Source: Schumannella sp. 10F1B-5-1 (GTDB taxonomy: Bacteria; Actinomycetota; Actinomycetes; Actinomycetales; Microbacteriaceae). From it: a stretch of 64,000 nt of DNA. The position numbers and the translations under genes were made by a program. The DNA lies in contig NZ_VHQH01000039.1 of the NCBI RefSeq assembly GCF_006517535.1, forward strand, positions 430,798 to 494,797, read 5' to 3'. The first letter of the stretch is position 1; each line of letters opens with the position of its first letter. A model generated the notes under the pieces. It worked only from the letters and a program-made list of their open reading frames with translations. It was not told the origin of the DNA and did not search any database. Positions 20,091-31,518 of this stretch are shown here, in pieces.

Positions 20091-22188
20091 GGCTCCCCGG
20101 GGCTGCTGTCGTGGTCCGCGGTCGCGGGTACGGCATCCGCCGTTCCCCGCGTGCCCAGCCTAGCCGCGATGGTCGCGGCGAGAGCCGGGCCGATGCCCTT
20201 GACCTCGCCGATCGCATCGGCGTCGGCGGCGCGCAGGCGGGTCACCGAGCCGAAGTGCTTGAGCAGCGCCGTCACGCGGGTCGGCCCGAGGCCGGGGATG
20301 CCGCTCAGCTCGGTCTGGATGCCGCCCTTGCGCTTCTGCCGCTGGAAGGTGATGGCGAAGCGGTGGGCCTCGTCGCGCACCCGCTGCAGCAGGAACAGCG
20401 CCTCGCTGTTGCGCGGCAGGATGACCGGGTAGTCGCTGCCGGGCAGCCAGATCTCCTCGAGGCGCTTGGCGAGCCCGGCCAGCGGGATGTCGTCGGCGCC
20501 GGCATCGCGCAGGGCGCGGGCCGCCGCCTCGACCTGCGGCTGTCCGCCGTCGACGATGAGCAGGCCGGGACGGTAGGCGAAGCGCTTGCGCGGGCCCGTC
20601 GCCGTCTCGGCCGCGACGCGGTCGGCGATCTGCTCGGCGGAGGGCGCGGCGCCGTCGAGGTCGGACTCGGCCTCATCGGGATCCCCGCCGAGGCGCGCAT
20701 CCACGTCGTCGTCGAAGCCGTCGACGTCGTCGTCGGCCTCGTCGCGGAGCTCGATCGTCGTGCCCCGCTCCCCCGGCGACCCGGGCTCGGGGTCGTCGTC
20801 CAAGTGGGCGAGGCGCCGCGACAGCACCTGGTAGAGCGCGGCCGTGTCGTCGGCGTACTCGGGCACCGAGAACTTGCGGTACTGGTTCTTGCGCGGCAGG
20901 CCGTCTTCGAACACGACCATCGACGCGACGATCCCGGTGCCGCCGAGGTGCGACACGTCGTAGCACTCGATGCGCAGCGGCGCCTCGGCCAGGCCGAGCG
21001 CGTCGCGGATGTCCTCGAGGGCCTGCGTGCGCGCCACGTAGTCGCCCGTGCGCCGCGTCTTGTAGAGCGCGAGCGCCTGCTTCGCGTTCATGGTCGCGGT
21101 CTCGAGCACCTGGCGCTTGTCGCCGCGCTGCGCCGTGCGGATGACGACCTGGCGACCGCCGCGTCGCTCCCCCAGCCACAGCTGCAGCGCCTCGACGTCG
21201 TCGGGCACCTCGGGCACGATGATCTCGCGCGGCGGCTCCTCGCGCTCGTAGGCGGTCTCGAGCACGCCGTCGACGAGCTCGCCGAGCGGCACGTCGAGCT
21301 CCTTGTCGACGACCCAGCTGCGCACACCGCGCACCCGCCCGCCGCGCACCACGAACTGCTGCACGGCCGCCGCGAGCTCGTCGTGCTCGATGCCGAACAC
21401 GTCGGCGTCGACGCCGTCGGCCAGCACGACCGCGCTCTTCTCGAGCACGTTCTCGAGGGCCTGGATGCGGTCGCGCAGCTTGGCGGCCTCCTCGTAGTCC
21501 TGCATGCCCGCGGCATCCTTCATGTCCCGCTGCAGCCGGCCGATGATCGACCGGTCGTGGCTGGCCATGAAGGCGACGAACTGCTCGACGACGCGGCGGT
21601 GCTCCTCGATCGTGACCTTGTGCGAGCAGGGCCCGCCGCAGCGGCCGATCTGGCCGGGGAAGCAGGGCCGCCCGGTCTGCATCGCGCGCTTGTAGCTCGA
21701 GTCGGAGCAGGTGCGGATGGGGAACGCCTTCACCATCAGCTCGATCGTCTCGCGCACCGCCCAGATCTTCGGGTACGGCCCGAAGTAGCGGGCGCCCGGG
21801 ATGCGGCGGTTGCGCGTCACCATGACGCGCGGCGCCTCGTCGGCCATCGTCACCGCGAGGTAGGGGTAGCTCTTGTCGTCGCGGAACTTGACGTTGAACG
21901 GCGGATCGAACTCCTTGATCCAGGTGTACTCGAGCTGCAGCGACTCGAAGTCGCTGCCGACGACGGTCCACTCGACGCTCGCCGCCGTCAGCACCATCGC
22001 GCGGGTGCGGTCGTGCAGGCTGCGCAGCGGCTGGAAGTAGTTCGCCAGCCGCTGGCGCAGGTTCTTCGCCTTGCCGACGTAGATCACGCGGCCCGACGGC
22101 GACCGGAAGCGGTAGACGCCCGGCTGGGTCGGGATCTCGCTCGGCTTCGGCCGCCACGGGATGGCGTCGGCGCGCTCGGGCCTCGCCA

Positions 22189-22189
<1 letters not shown>
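20087..22189 (-). CDS. uvrC: excinuclease ABC subunit C
   Basis: A 700-residue nuclease making the dual incisions of nucleotide excision repair. Domains in order: GIY-YIG nuclease (GVYRF to [16 protein letters not shown], residues about 24-52), a cysteine-bearing segment ([13 protein letters not shown]), the UVR motif binding UvrB, the RNase H-like second nuclease ([20 protein letters not shown] and LIVDGGQPQ), and a C-terminal helix-hairpin-helix ([18 protein letters not shown]). The ATG at 22189 overlaps the uvrA stop by 1 nt (TGATG). An acidic, low-complexity insert at about residues 460-520 splits the second nuclease half and makes the protein longer than most UvrC. Confidence 0.97.
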
Positions 22190-25092
<2,903 letters not shown>

Positions 25093-25098
25093 CCCGAG

Positions 25099-25120
25099 AG
25101 TCTACGAACGACCACCGACA
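25099..25120 (-). promoter_or_regulatory. PafBC-type DNA-damage promoter of uvrA
   Basis: On minus: TGTCGGTG, then 8 nt (GTCGTTCG), then TAGACT. This matches the mycobacterial RecA-independent DNA-damage promoter, tTGTCRgtg-N8-TAnnnT, at every fixed position of the TGTCRgtg core and the -10. With the last -10 base at -7, transcription starts on the G of the uvrA GTG. The same element stands before uvrB. No GAAC-N4-GTTC LexA box is visible here. Confidence 0.8.
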
Positions 25121-25154
25121 TCCGCCGGACGGTCCGCTCTCGGCGGAGCCCTGC

Positions 25155-26636
25155 TCAGCCCTCCCGGAGGTAGCGCCGCGGCTTGCCCTCGCCGAGGTCG
25201 ATCGGGCGGGGCACCGCATCCACCTCGACCGGCACCCCGAGCAGGGCGTGGATGCGGCGGGCCGCGGCGGGCGCGTCTCCCCCGGCGATGCGCGCCAGCA
25301 CCGAGCCGTCGAGCCGCTGGGTGAGCGACCAGGCCAGCGCGCCCGCATCCTGCAGGTACTGGGTGAGGTCGACCGTGTTGATCGGCGCGCCGTCGGCCGT
25401 GACGAAGTCGACGTGCTCGCGCCCCTCGAGGTCGGCGATCGCCGGGGCGCCGTCGCGCAGCACGAGGCGTCCGTGGTCGCCCGTGCGGTAGCGCACGAGC
25501 GGCAGCAGCGGATTGCTGCCGGCCGTGACGACGAGCTCGCCGCGCGGGGTCGCTCCCTCGGCGTCCGGGGCGAGCATCCGGCCCGCATCGTCGGCCACCT
25601 CGACCCGCACGCGCGTGTCGAGCACGCGGAACGGACCGTCGTCGGCCCGCCAGGCGATCGGGCGGGTCTCGTGCAGGCCGTAGAGGTCGAGCACCGGAAC
25701 GCCGAAGCGCGCCTCGAGCGCCGCCCGCAGCGGGGCGGTCAGGTGCAGGGCGCCGCTCACGATCGCGAGCGGCGCCACGGCCGCAGCCGTGTCGGGCTCG
25801 AGCAGGGTCGCGAGGCTGCTCGGGTTGCCGCTGATCACCTGCGGGTCGTGCGCGCGCAGGAAGGCGACGCGGTCGGCGACGGGCCAGTCGCGGGCGTCGA
25901 GGTTGAGGCGGGCCATGATGCCCGGGCCGGCGGCGGCGGCGCCCGGAGCGTGCGGGCCCGCCGCGTCAGCGTCGGTGACGACATCGCCGGCGAACCCCGG
26001 GATGGGCGAGGCGTAGGTGAACGCCTGCCGCTGGTGCACGACGAGAGCGAGCGCCAGGCGCCGCGCATCCGGCTGCCAGTCGACGCCGAGCCCGGCGAGC
26101 AGCCGGCGCACGAGCCAGAAGGTGCGCGCGACGTCCTCGGTGTCGTCGGGCAGCAGCAGCGCCGCCCCGGTCGACCCCGAGCTCGAGCCCTGCACGAGCC
26201 GGCCGAGATCCGCGTCGCGCGGCACGAAGCCCGCGACGTCGGCGGCGAGGTCGCGGCGCGAGATCAGCGGGAAGTCGTCGAGCTCACGGAGGCCCGCGTC
26301 GTCGCTTCCCCGCAGGGCCCGATAGGCGGGCAGAGCCCGCGCGACCGCGAGATGCCCGGGCAGCCAGTCGTCGGCCGGCAGCTCGGTGCGCGCGCGAGCG
26401 ACGCCGTCGGCCGCGAGCCGGTGGCCGACGCGATGCCGCCAGACCGGCGCGGCGGGATGCGCGAGCACTGCCTCGAGTCGGTCGCGGTCGTGCGGGGCCA
26501 GCCCCGGCCAGCGCTCCTCGTCGCTCAGCGCGACGGTCGAGCCGGGCACGTAGTGCGGCAGCACGATGTCGGCGATCGGCTCCGTCGCGCTCCGAGGAGC
26601 GGCCGGATCGCTGATGCGGGCATCCGCCTCACTCAT
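25155..26636 (-). CDS. PaaK/CapK-like adenylate-forming protein of the MoxR operon
   Basis: A 493-residue protein of the phenylacetate-CoA ligase / CapK branch of the adenylate-forming superfamily. The nucleotide-binding loop [13 protein letters not shown] is at about residues 151-163, an adenine-pocket segment [10 protein letters not shown] is in the middle, and the hinge motif [16 protein letters not shown] is near the C-terminus. The short C-terminal domain ends in [12 protein letters not shown]. Substrate is unknown: it could activate an aromatic or fatty acid, or a protein-bound group. The ATG at 26636 overlaps the preceding gene by 8 nt, making it the last of five coupled genes. That operon context (MoxR ATPase, HExxH-VWA protein) is unusual for this family and points away from simple aromatic catabolism. 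Confidence 0.7.
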   Translation of the reverse strand: MSEADARISDPAAPRSATEPIADIVLPHYVPGSTVALSDEERWPGLAPHDRDRLEAVLAHPAAPVWRHRVGHRLAADGVARARTELPADDWLPGHLAVARALPAYRALRGSDDAGLRELDDFPLISRRDLAADVAGFVPRDADLGRLVQGSSSGSTGAALLLPDDTEDVARTFWLVRRLLAGLGVDWQPDARRLALALVVHQRQAFTYASPIPGFAGDVVTDADAAGPHAPGAAAAGPGIMARLNLDARDWPVADRVAFLRAHDPQVISGNPSSLATLLEPDTAAAVAPLAIVSGALHLTAPLRAALEARFGVPVLDLYGLHETRPIAWRADDGPFRVLDTRVRVEVADDAGRMLAPDAEGATPRGELVVTAGSNPLLPLVRYRTGDHGRLVLRDGAPAIADLEGREHVDFVTADGAPINTVDLTQYLQDAGALAWSLTQRLDGSVLARIAGGDAPAAARRIHALLGVPVEVDAVPRPIDLGEGKPRRYLREG

Positions 26637-27297
26637 GCGAGTAGCGGGCCGCCGCCTCCGCCGCGCGCTTCTCGGCCAGAGCCGCCTGGATGCGCCGCCG
26701 GTGCTCCTCGTCGGCGACGAGCTCGCGCAGCGCCGCGTCGCGGGCCAGGCTGTCGCGGCGCTCCCAGCGGGCCCGCGCCGTCGGCACGTCCTCCCCGGCC
26801 GGCAGCCGTCCGCTCCACAGCAGGAACAGGCGGGCGGCCTCCTCGCGGGTGTCGTCGTCCGACAGCCAGCGTCGCGGGGGCGCGACCGGCGCGAGCCGGA
26901 AGGCGAGCGCGCCGATCGAGGAATGGGCCCAGCGCGCATCCAGAGGCGGATCGAAGGGCTCGAGCAGCTCGTCGCTGGCCCAGAGCCAGAGCGCGAGCGC
27001 CGCGCCCTGACGGCTCGCCGGATCGGGCTGCGCCTCGGCGGCGATGGCGGCGGCGCTCGCCCGCACGTGATCGGGCGCGCCGGCCAGCACATCGCCCGCG
27101 AGCGCGACGAGCGACACCGCATCGGCGAGGAAGGCCTGCGGCGCCGACGAGAGCCGGGTCTGCACGACGTCGAGCGACGGCCCGGGCGCGAGAGCGTCCC
27201 AGACGCGCACCTCGTCGAGGCGCAGGTCGAACCAGCGGCGCAGCGGCTGGTCGCCGAGTCCGCCCCCGGCCGGCCGGGGATCGGGACGGTCAGTCAC
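26629..27297 (-). CDS. unknown 222-aa protein of the MoxR-VWA operon
   Basis: I do not recognise this protein. It is alanine-, leucine- and arginine-rich, looks mostly alpha-helical, and has no signal peptide or membrane span. Aromatic residues cluster in RRWFDLRLDEVRVWD near the N-terminus and ALWLWASDELLEPF in the centre. The C-terminal 40 residues (RRRIQAALAEKRAAEAAARY) are predicted coiled or single-helix. It overlaps the upstream VWA gene and the downstream adenylate-forming gene by 8 nt each, so its synthesis is tied to both. A scaffold or adaptor role is only a guess from this position. Confidence 0.75.
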   Translation of the reverse strand: MTDRPDPRPAGGGLGDQPLRRWFDLRLDEVRVWDALAPGPSLDVVQTRLSSAPQAFLADAVSLVALAGDVLAGAPDHVRASAAAIAAEAQPDPASRQGAALALWLWASDELLEPFDPPLDARWAHSSIGALAFRLAPVAPPRRWLSDDDTREEAARLFLLWSGRLPAGEDVPTARARWERRDSLARDAALRELVADEEHRRRIQAALAEKRAAEAAARYSHE

Positions 27298-29263
27298 GGG
27301 CGTCCTCCTTCGCGGTGCGCACGATCGTGGCGGCGAGACGCCGACAGGCCGCCGGGGCGTCGGCGTGCGTGGCGATGTGCTCGAGCGTGTACCCGTTGGT
27401 CCGCGCGAGCGCCGGCAGATCGCCGAGCCACCCGATCACCAGCAGGGTCGCGGTGTCGACCTTCGCCCGCACCTCGCCCGCGACGTGCTCGAGCCCGTCC
27501 TGGCCGCGCCCGAACAGCGACTCGAGCCCGCCGTCCGAGAGCACGACGAGATGCCGCCGCCTGTCGGCGCGACGACGCTGCTCGCGGTAGCGCCGGCCGA
27601 GCAGGTCGAGCGGGAAGGTCGTGCCGCCGCCGAAGTAGTGCAGCAGCGCGCCGATCGCCTCGCTGCGGTTGCGCGTCGGCCGCTCGAGGCCGGCGACCTG
27701 ACCCGGGCCCGAGAACGAGGTGACCTGCACGCGCCCGCCGCCCGCGAGCACCGATTCGAGCAGGATCGCCCCGGCCAGCAGCGCCGGCGAATCGGCCGAG
27801 GGCCTTGGCATCGAACCCGAGGAGTCGACCCAGAGGTCGAGGTCGATGCCCTCCTCGCGCACGGGCGGATCATCGTCGAGCCAGGTGCGCCGGCGCGTGG
27901 TGACGCCCGGCACGATCCGCGGCGCCGCCGCGAGCGTCGCCCGCCAGTCGACCGCCGTCAGCTCGTCGTCGACGCCCCAGATCTCGGTCGGCCCGGGGAT
28001 CTGCTCCCCGGTCGGCTCGGGCACGGCGGGCTCCCGCAGCGGCGTCACCCAGCGCCGGGCGCCGTCGAGGTACCACGCGCGCAGCACGCGGTCCGCCATC
28101 GCCGGCCCGTAGAGCTCGAGCGTCTGCGCGAGCCCATAGCCCTGACCGCCCGAGGCGGCGGGCGCGCCGGCGCTCGTCGCGACCTCCTGCACGGCGCTCG
28201 CGCCGCTGCCGCCGCCCGCCTCCAGCGCCGGATGCTGCGGGGTCTCGCTGAGGCGCGCATCCCGCAGCACCTCGCCGAGCTCGGCCTCCGTGGGATCGGG
28301 GCTGCCGATCTCGCCGGCGCAGGGCACGCCCGTGCCGCCCGCATCGCCCGCGCCGCCGCGACCCGGGCGGCCGCGCCCGGAGCCGCGCCCGCCGCCGCCG
28401 CCGGCACGATCGGCCTCGAGCAGGTACGGGGCCAAGATCATCCCCGCCCGCAGCGCGCCGCGGATCGGGTCGTCGCCGAAGGTGCGCACCGTCCGCGCCA
28501 GCAGACGCGCGTCGGCCTCGGGATGCGTGCGGGTCAGCGCGAGCAGCTCGGCGTGCGCGCGCTCGGCCTCGGCGGTCGCGGCGTCGAGCTTCGCCTGCTG
28601 CTCGCGGAACCGCTCAGCGACCGCGGTCGCGCGCGCCGCCGAGGGCTCCGGTACCGCGGGCGGCGGCGGGGCGGCGGGCGGCTCGATCGGCACCAGGCTG
28701 CCGTCGGGCAGGTCCCACAGGTGCTCGTAGGCACGCAGCACGACCCAGAACAGCCGACCCGGCGGCTCGGTCGACAGCAGACGCCAGAGACGGATCATGC
28801 CGGGCTCGCGCACGACGCCGTCGCGCGCATCCCGCTGCGCCTGCATCTCGGCGACGCGCACGTTGATCAGCATGTCGGACCAGAGATTCGCCATCAGGGC
28901 CGCGCGATCGGCGAGGTCGTGCGGCGCCTCGAACGAGCTCGCCACGAGCGCCCGCGCCATCTGCTGGCGGATCTTCAGACTCGCGATCCGCGTGCTCGGC
29001 GACAGCACGTGGTGGCCGATCTCGTGCGCGAACACGGTCGCCCACTCCCGGTCGGCGCCGACGCGCCGCGCCTCGACCGGGTCGACGGTCACCTGCGGCG
29101 GGAAACCGAACCAGGCGAAGCTCGGCTGCCCGGCCTTCGGCTCGATCTGCGCGGGGTGCAGGCGCACGCCCCACAGCTCCTGCGCCTCCTCCCACGCCGG
29201 CGCGAGCTCGGGCGGCAGCGGCTGCGGCCGCGCCCGCGATCCCGGGTGCGCCGCGCGGCTCAC
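27290..29263 (-). CDS. zincin-like (HExxH) and von Willebrand A domain protein
   Basis: A 657-residue cytoplasmic protein with two recognisable parts. The N-terminal part has HEIGHH at residues 80-85, a zinc-metallopeptidase-like HExxH in the context ATVFAHEIGHHVLSPS. The middle is low-complexity, Pro- then Gly/Arg-rich (GGGGGRGSGRGRPGRGG). The C-terminal part is a von Willebrand A domain with a complete MIDAS start DSSGSM (Asp480, Ser482, Ser484). VWA proteins commonly work with MoxR AAA+ ATPases, here encoded two genes upstream. The start is the GTG at 29263 overlapping the previous stop (GTGA); further upstream the frame is an Arg/Ala shadow. A predicted peptidase joined to a VWA domain fits a regulated protease or metal-loading machine. 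Confidence 0.82.
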   Translation of the reverse strand: MSRAAHPGSRARPQPLPPELAPAWEEAQELWGVRLHPAQIEPKAGQPSFAWFGFPPQVTVDPVEARRVGADREWATVFAHEIGHHVLSPSTRIASLKIRQQMARALVASSFEAPHDLADRAALMANLWSDMLINVRVAEMQAQRDARDGVVREPGMIRLWRLLSTEPPGRLFWVVLRAYEHLWDLPDGSLVPIEPPAAPPPPAVPEPSAARATAVAERFREQQAKLDAATAEAERAHAELLALTRTHPEADARLLARTVRTFGDDPIRGALRAGMILAPYLLEADRAGGGGGRGSGRGRPGRGGAGDAGGTGVPCAGEIGSPDPTEAELGEVLRDARLSETPQHPALEAGGGSGASAVQEVATSAGAPAASGGQGYGLAQTLELYGPAMADRVLRAWYLDGARRWVTPLREPAVPEPTGEQIPGPTEIWGVDDELTAVDWRATLAAAPRIVPGVTTRRRTWLDDDPPVREEGIDLDLWVDSSGSMPRPSADSPALLAGAILLESVLAGGGRVQVTSFSGPGQVAGLERPTRNRSEAIGALLHYFGGGTTFPLDLLGRRYREQRRRADRRRHLVVLSDGGLESLFGRGQDGLEHVAGEVRAKVDTATLLVIGWLGDLPALARTNGYTLEHIATHADAPAACRRLAATIVRTAKEDARD

Positions 29264-29925
29264 GCGCGCCGCCGCACGGTCACGAGGTAGCTGTCGGGCG
29301 CGATCGCGGCCTCGAGACGGGCGTCGGGATGCGCGGCCCCCGCGGGCGCGTCGGCTCCGAGCGGCACGGACTCGAGCGCGTGCAGGCGCACGCCCACCGC
29401 ATCCAGCTCGACCCGCCACCAGGCGCCGTCGGCCCGCACGGCGAGATCCTCGCCGGCGCCGACCACGACCTGCGCGGGAGGGGCGGTCCAGGCTCCGCCG
29501 AGCCCGCGGAATCCGCCGACGCGCACGATCTCGTCACCGGGTCCGGTCCCGGGCCAGAACAGCGGATCGTCCGCCGCCGCACGCCAGTCCGCCACCGCCG
29601 CGACGCCGATGCCGAGCACGGCCGCCACCGCCGCATCCGGCAACGCGCCGGCGCCCTCGTGAGCGCTGCGCCGGAACGCCGGGATGCCGGAGCGCCACGC
29701 CGCGAGCGTGCCCAGCGCGCGCACCGCCGCGTCGGTCGCCGCTGTCGCATCGTGCCCCGCGGCATCCAGCGCCGCCAGCCCGGCCGCCGCGGCGGCCCGG
29801 TAGCGGGCGACGTCGCCGCCCCAGGTCGCGACGCGCTCGACCGTGGCGGCGAGCGGCTCGGGCAGCGCGCCCGGATCCGCGACGACGCCGGCGTCGTTCG
29901 CCGACACCCCGGGGTGGCGCATCAT
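29260..29925 (-). CDS. unknown 221-aa protein of the MoxR-VWA operon
   Basis: I do not recognise this protein. The N-terminal half is alanine-rich and helical. The C-terminal half reads like a small beta-rich domain (GDEIVRVGGFRGLGGAW, GAWWRVELDAVGVRLHALES, SYLVTVRRRA). There is no signal peptide, membrane helix or obvious catalytic motif. It overlaps the MoxR gene upstream and the VWA gene downstream by 4 nt each (ATGA, GTGA). In described MoxR-VWA systems the third partner is often a beta-propeller or other adaptor. Whether this beta-rich C-terminus is such an adaptor cannot be told from the sequence alone. Confidence 0.75.
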   Translation of the reverse strand: MMRHPGVSANDAGVVADPGALPEPLAATVERVATWGGDVARYRAAAAAGLAALDAAGHDATAATDAAVRALGTLAAWRSGIPAFRRSAHEGAGALPDAAVAAVLGIGVAAVADWRAAADDPLFWPGTGPGDEIVRVGGFRGLGGAWTAPPAQVVVGAGEDLAVRADGAWWRVELDAVGVRLHALESVPLGADAPAGAAHPDARLEAAIAPDSYLVTVRRRA

Positions 29926-31490
29926 CGCCGCGACGACTCGAGCCAGCGCAGGTAGTTCGTGTAGCGCTGGTGCAGGTATTTGAGGGCGAGCAGGTCGTCG
30001 TAGTCGCGGCCGTAGAGCTTGCCGGTCGCGGCGATCGCGCCGATCGCCGACTCGACCGCGGTCACCCGCCGCGACGTGGTCAGCGCATCCAGCCCCTCGA
30101 GCCCGGGCGCGGCCTCGGCGAGCAGCCGACCCACCGGATCCTCCCGGTCACGGCGCAGCGTGGCGAACTGCGCCGACGACTGCCGCCACAGATCGCGCAG
30201 CCAGGCCACCGCATCCGTCGCCAGCTCGCGATCGAGCTCGCCCTCGAAGCGCGGATGCGTCGGGTTCGGCAGCAGCTTGCCGCGCAGCACGAAGGGCAGC
30301 ACGGCCGCCACGTCGTCGTGCGTGACCTCGGCGACGCCGCGGAACCAGGCCATCGCCTTCGCGTACAGCACGAGCGTCTGCAGCGCGCGCACCGAGATGC
30401 TGTTGGTGGTCTGCGCCCCGAGGTCGGCCTCGAGGTCGGCGCCGCCGTTGCTCTCGATCACCTCGGCGACGCTCGCGCCGGCCGTCGCCACCGTGTCCTT
30501 GGTGCGGTACTCGAAGGCGCGACCGCCGTGCTGCACGAACTCGAAGTGACTCGTGAAGAACTCCAGCCGCCGCAGCACGGGCGCCGGCACCGGCACCGCG
30601 CGGATCTCGGCGGCCATGCTGCGCCGCCCCTCGGCGTCGAAGCGCAGCTCGGGCGGCACGTGGTCCTCGGGGCGCTCGCCGCGCTCGACCCGCGCCACCA
30701 GCTCGCCGAAGAAGCGGCTGTTGAAGCCGAGCGCCGCGACCGTCACATCCATGCGATCGCGCAGCGCCTGGATGACCGGGAAGGTGCCGCCGCCGGCGTC
30801 GTCGTTCGCCGTGAAGTACCAGGCGTCGACCCCCGACTCCCCCGCCGTGCGCAGCTGCTGGTCGTAGCTCTCGACGTAGCCCTCGGCCACCATCGTGAGC
30901 AGCGCCGACTGCGTCTTCGTCGGGATGCGGTTGTACTCGTCGACGATCTTCACCGGCCGGGCGAGCCAGCCGCGCCAGGCGACCCGCACCGCATCCAGGC
31001 TCTCGGCCTCGACCAGGTCGCGCGGCAACGGGGCGCCCACGAGGTCGCTCACGGTGAGCTGCGGCTGACCCTGCACGACGGCCGTGCGCACGGCGGCGGG
31101 CTCGTCGCCCGCCAGCACGCCCATGAGCACGGCGAGTGTCGTCTTGCCGCGCCCCGGCCCGCCGATCAGCAGGCAGCGTCCGCCGACGGCGAAGGTCAGC
31201 AGCGGCAGCAGCACGTTCGACGAGTACGACTGGTCGGTCGCCAGCTCGAGCCGCGCGCCCGCGTCGCCCAGCTCGAACGAGAGCGGCGCATCCCGCGAGA
31301 ACTCGACGTCGTAGAACGGCGAGATGACGGCCCGGTTCACGAGCCAGAAGTAGGCCTGCCGCAGCCGCTCGTCGAGCGGCGGCGCGACCGGCGCCGCCGT
31401 GCCGAAGAGGTCGTCGGCGTCGAGCTCGGCGCCCTGGTCGGCCCCGCTGCGGGTGGGCGACGACGAGACGTGGCTCCAGCGGTCGCTCAT
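29922..31490 (-). CDS. MoxR-type AAA+ ATPase
   Basis: A 522-residue AAA+ ATPase. Walker A is GGPGRGKT at residues 110-117, Walker B is KIVDEYNR around Asp184-Glu185 (compare LLDEINR of MoxR), and the sensor 1 region is WYFTANDD. A typical AAA lid follows, then a helical C-terminal extension. MoxR ATPases act as chaperones that remodel or load cofactors into partner complexes, usually with a VWA protein, here two genes downstream. The ATG at 31490 has no Shine-Dalgarno; TAGGGT ends 7 nt upstream, so the mRNA is probably leaderless. It heads the five-gene coupled operon 31490-25155. I cannot assign it to a named MoxR subfamily. Confidence 0.88.
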   Translation of the reverse strand: MSDRWSHVSSSPTRSGADQGAELDADDLFGTAAPVAPPLDERLRQAYFWLVNRAVISPFYDVEFSRDAPLSFELGDAGARLELATDQSYSSNVLLPLLTFAVGGRCLLIGGPGRGKTTLAVLMGVLAGDEPAAVRTAVVQGQPQLTVSDLVGAPLPRDLVEAESLDAVRVAWRGWLARPVKIVDEYNRIPTKTQSALLTMVAEGYVESYDQQLRTAGESGVDAWYFTANDDAGGGTFPVIQALRDRMDVTVAALGFNSRFFGELVARVERGERPEDHVPPELRFDAEGRRSMAAEIRAVPVPAPVLRRLEFFTSHFEFVQHGGRAFEYRTKDTVATAGASVAEVIESNGGADLEADLGAQTTNSISVRALQTLVLYAKAMAWFRGVAEVTHDDVAAVLPFVLRGKLLPNPTHPRFEGELDRELATDAVAWLRDLWRQSSAQFATLRRDREDPVGRLLAEAAPGLEGLDALTTSRRVTAVESAIGAIAATGKLYGRDYDDLLALKYLHQRYTNYLRWLESSRR

Positions 31491-31496
31491 GTCGCC

Positions 31497-31502
31497 ACCC
31501 TA
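31497..31502 (-). promoter_or_regulatory. leaderless -10 hexamer of the MoxR operon
   Basis: TAGGGT on minus with its last base exactly 7 nt before the ATG, so transcription should start on the A of the start codon. The window between this and the stop of the upstream membrane-protein gene is only 28 nt. No -35 consensus and no TGTCRGTG element is present. Confidence 0.5.
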
Positions 31503-31518
31503 GCCGCCGGGTCGGTGA

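Noticed and set aside
27290-31490. Assigning the MoxR-VWA operon to a named system (RavA-ViaA, methanol or CO dehydrogenase maturation, published conflict systems)
   Set aside because: No methanol or CO dehydrogenase genes, no ViaA-like protein and no recognisable beta-propeller partner. The match is only at the MoxR-plus-VWA level.
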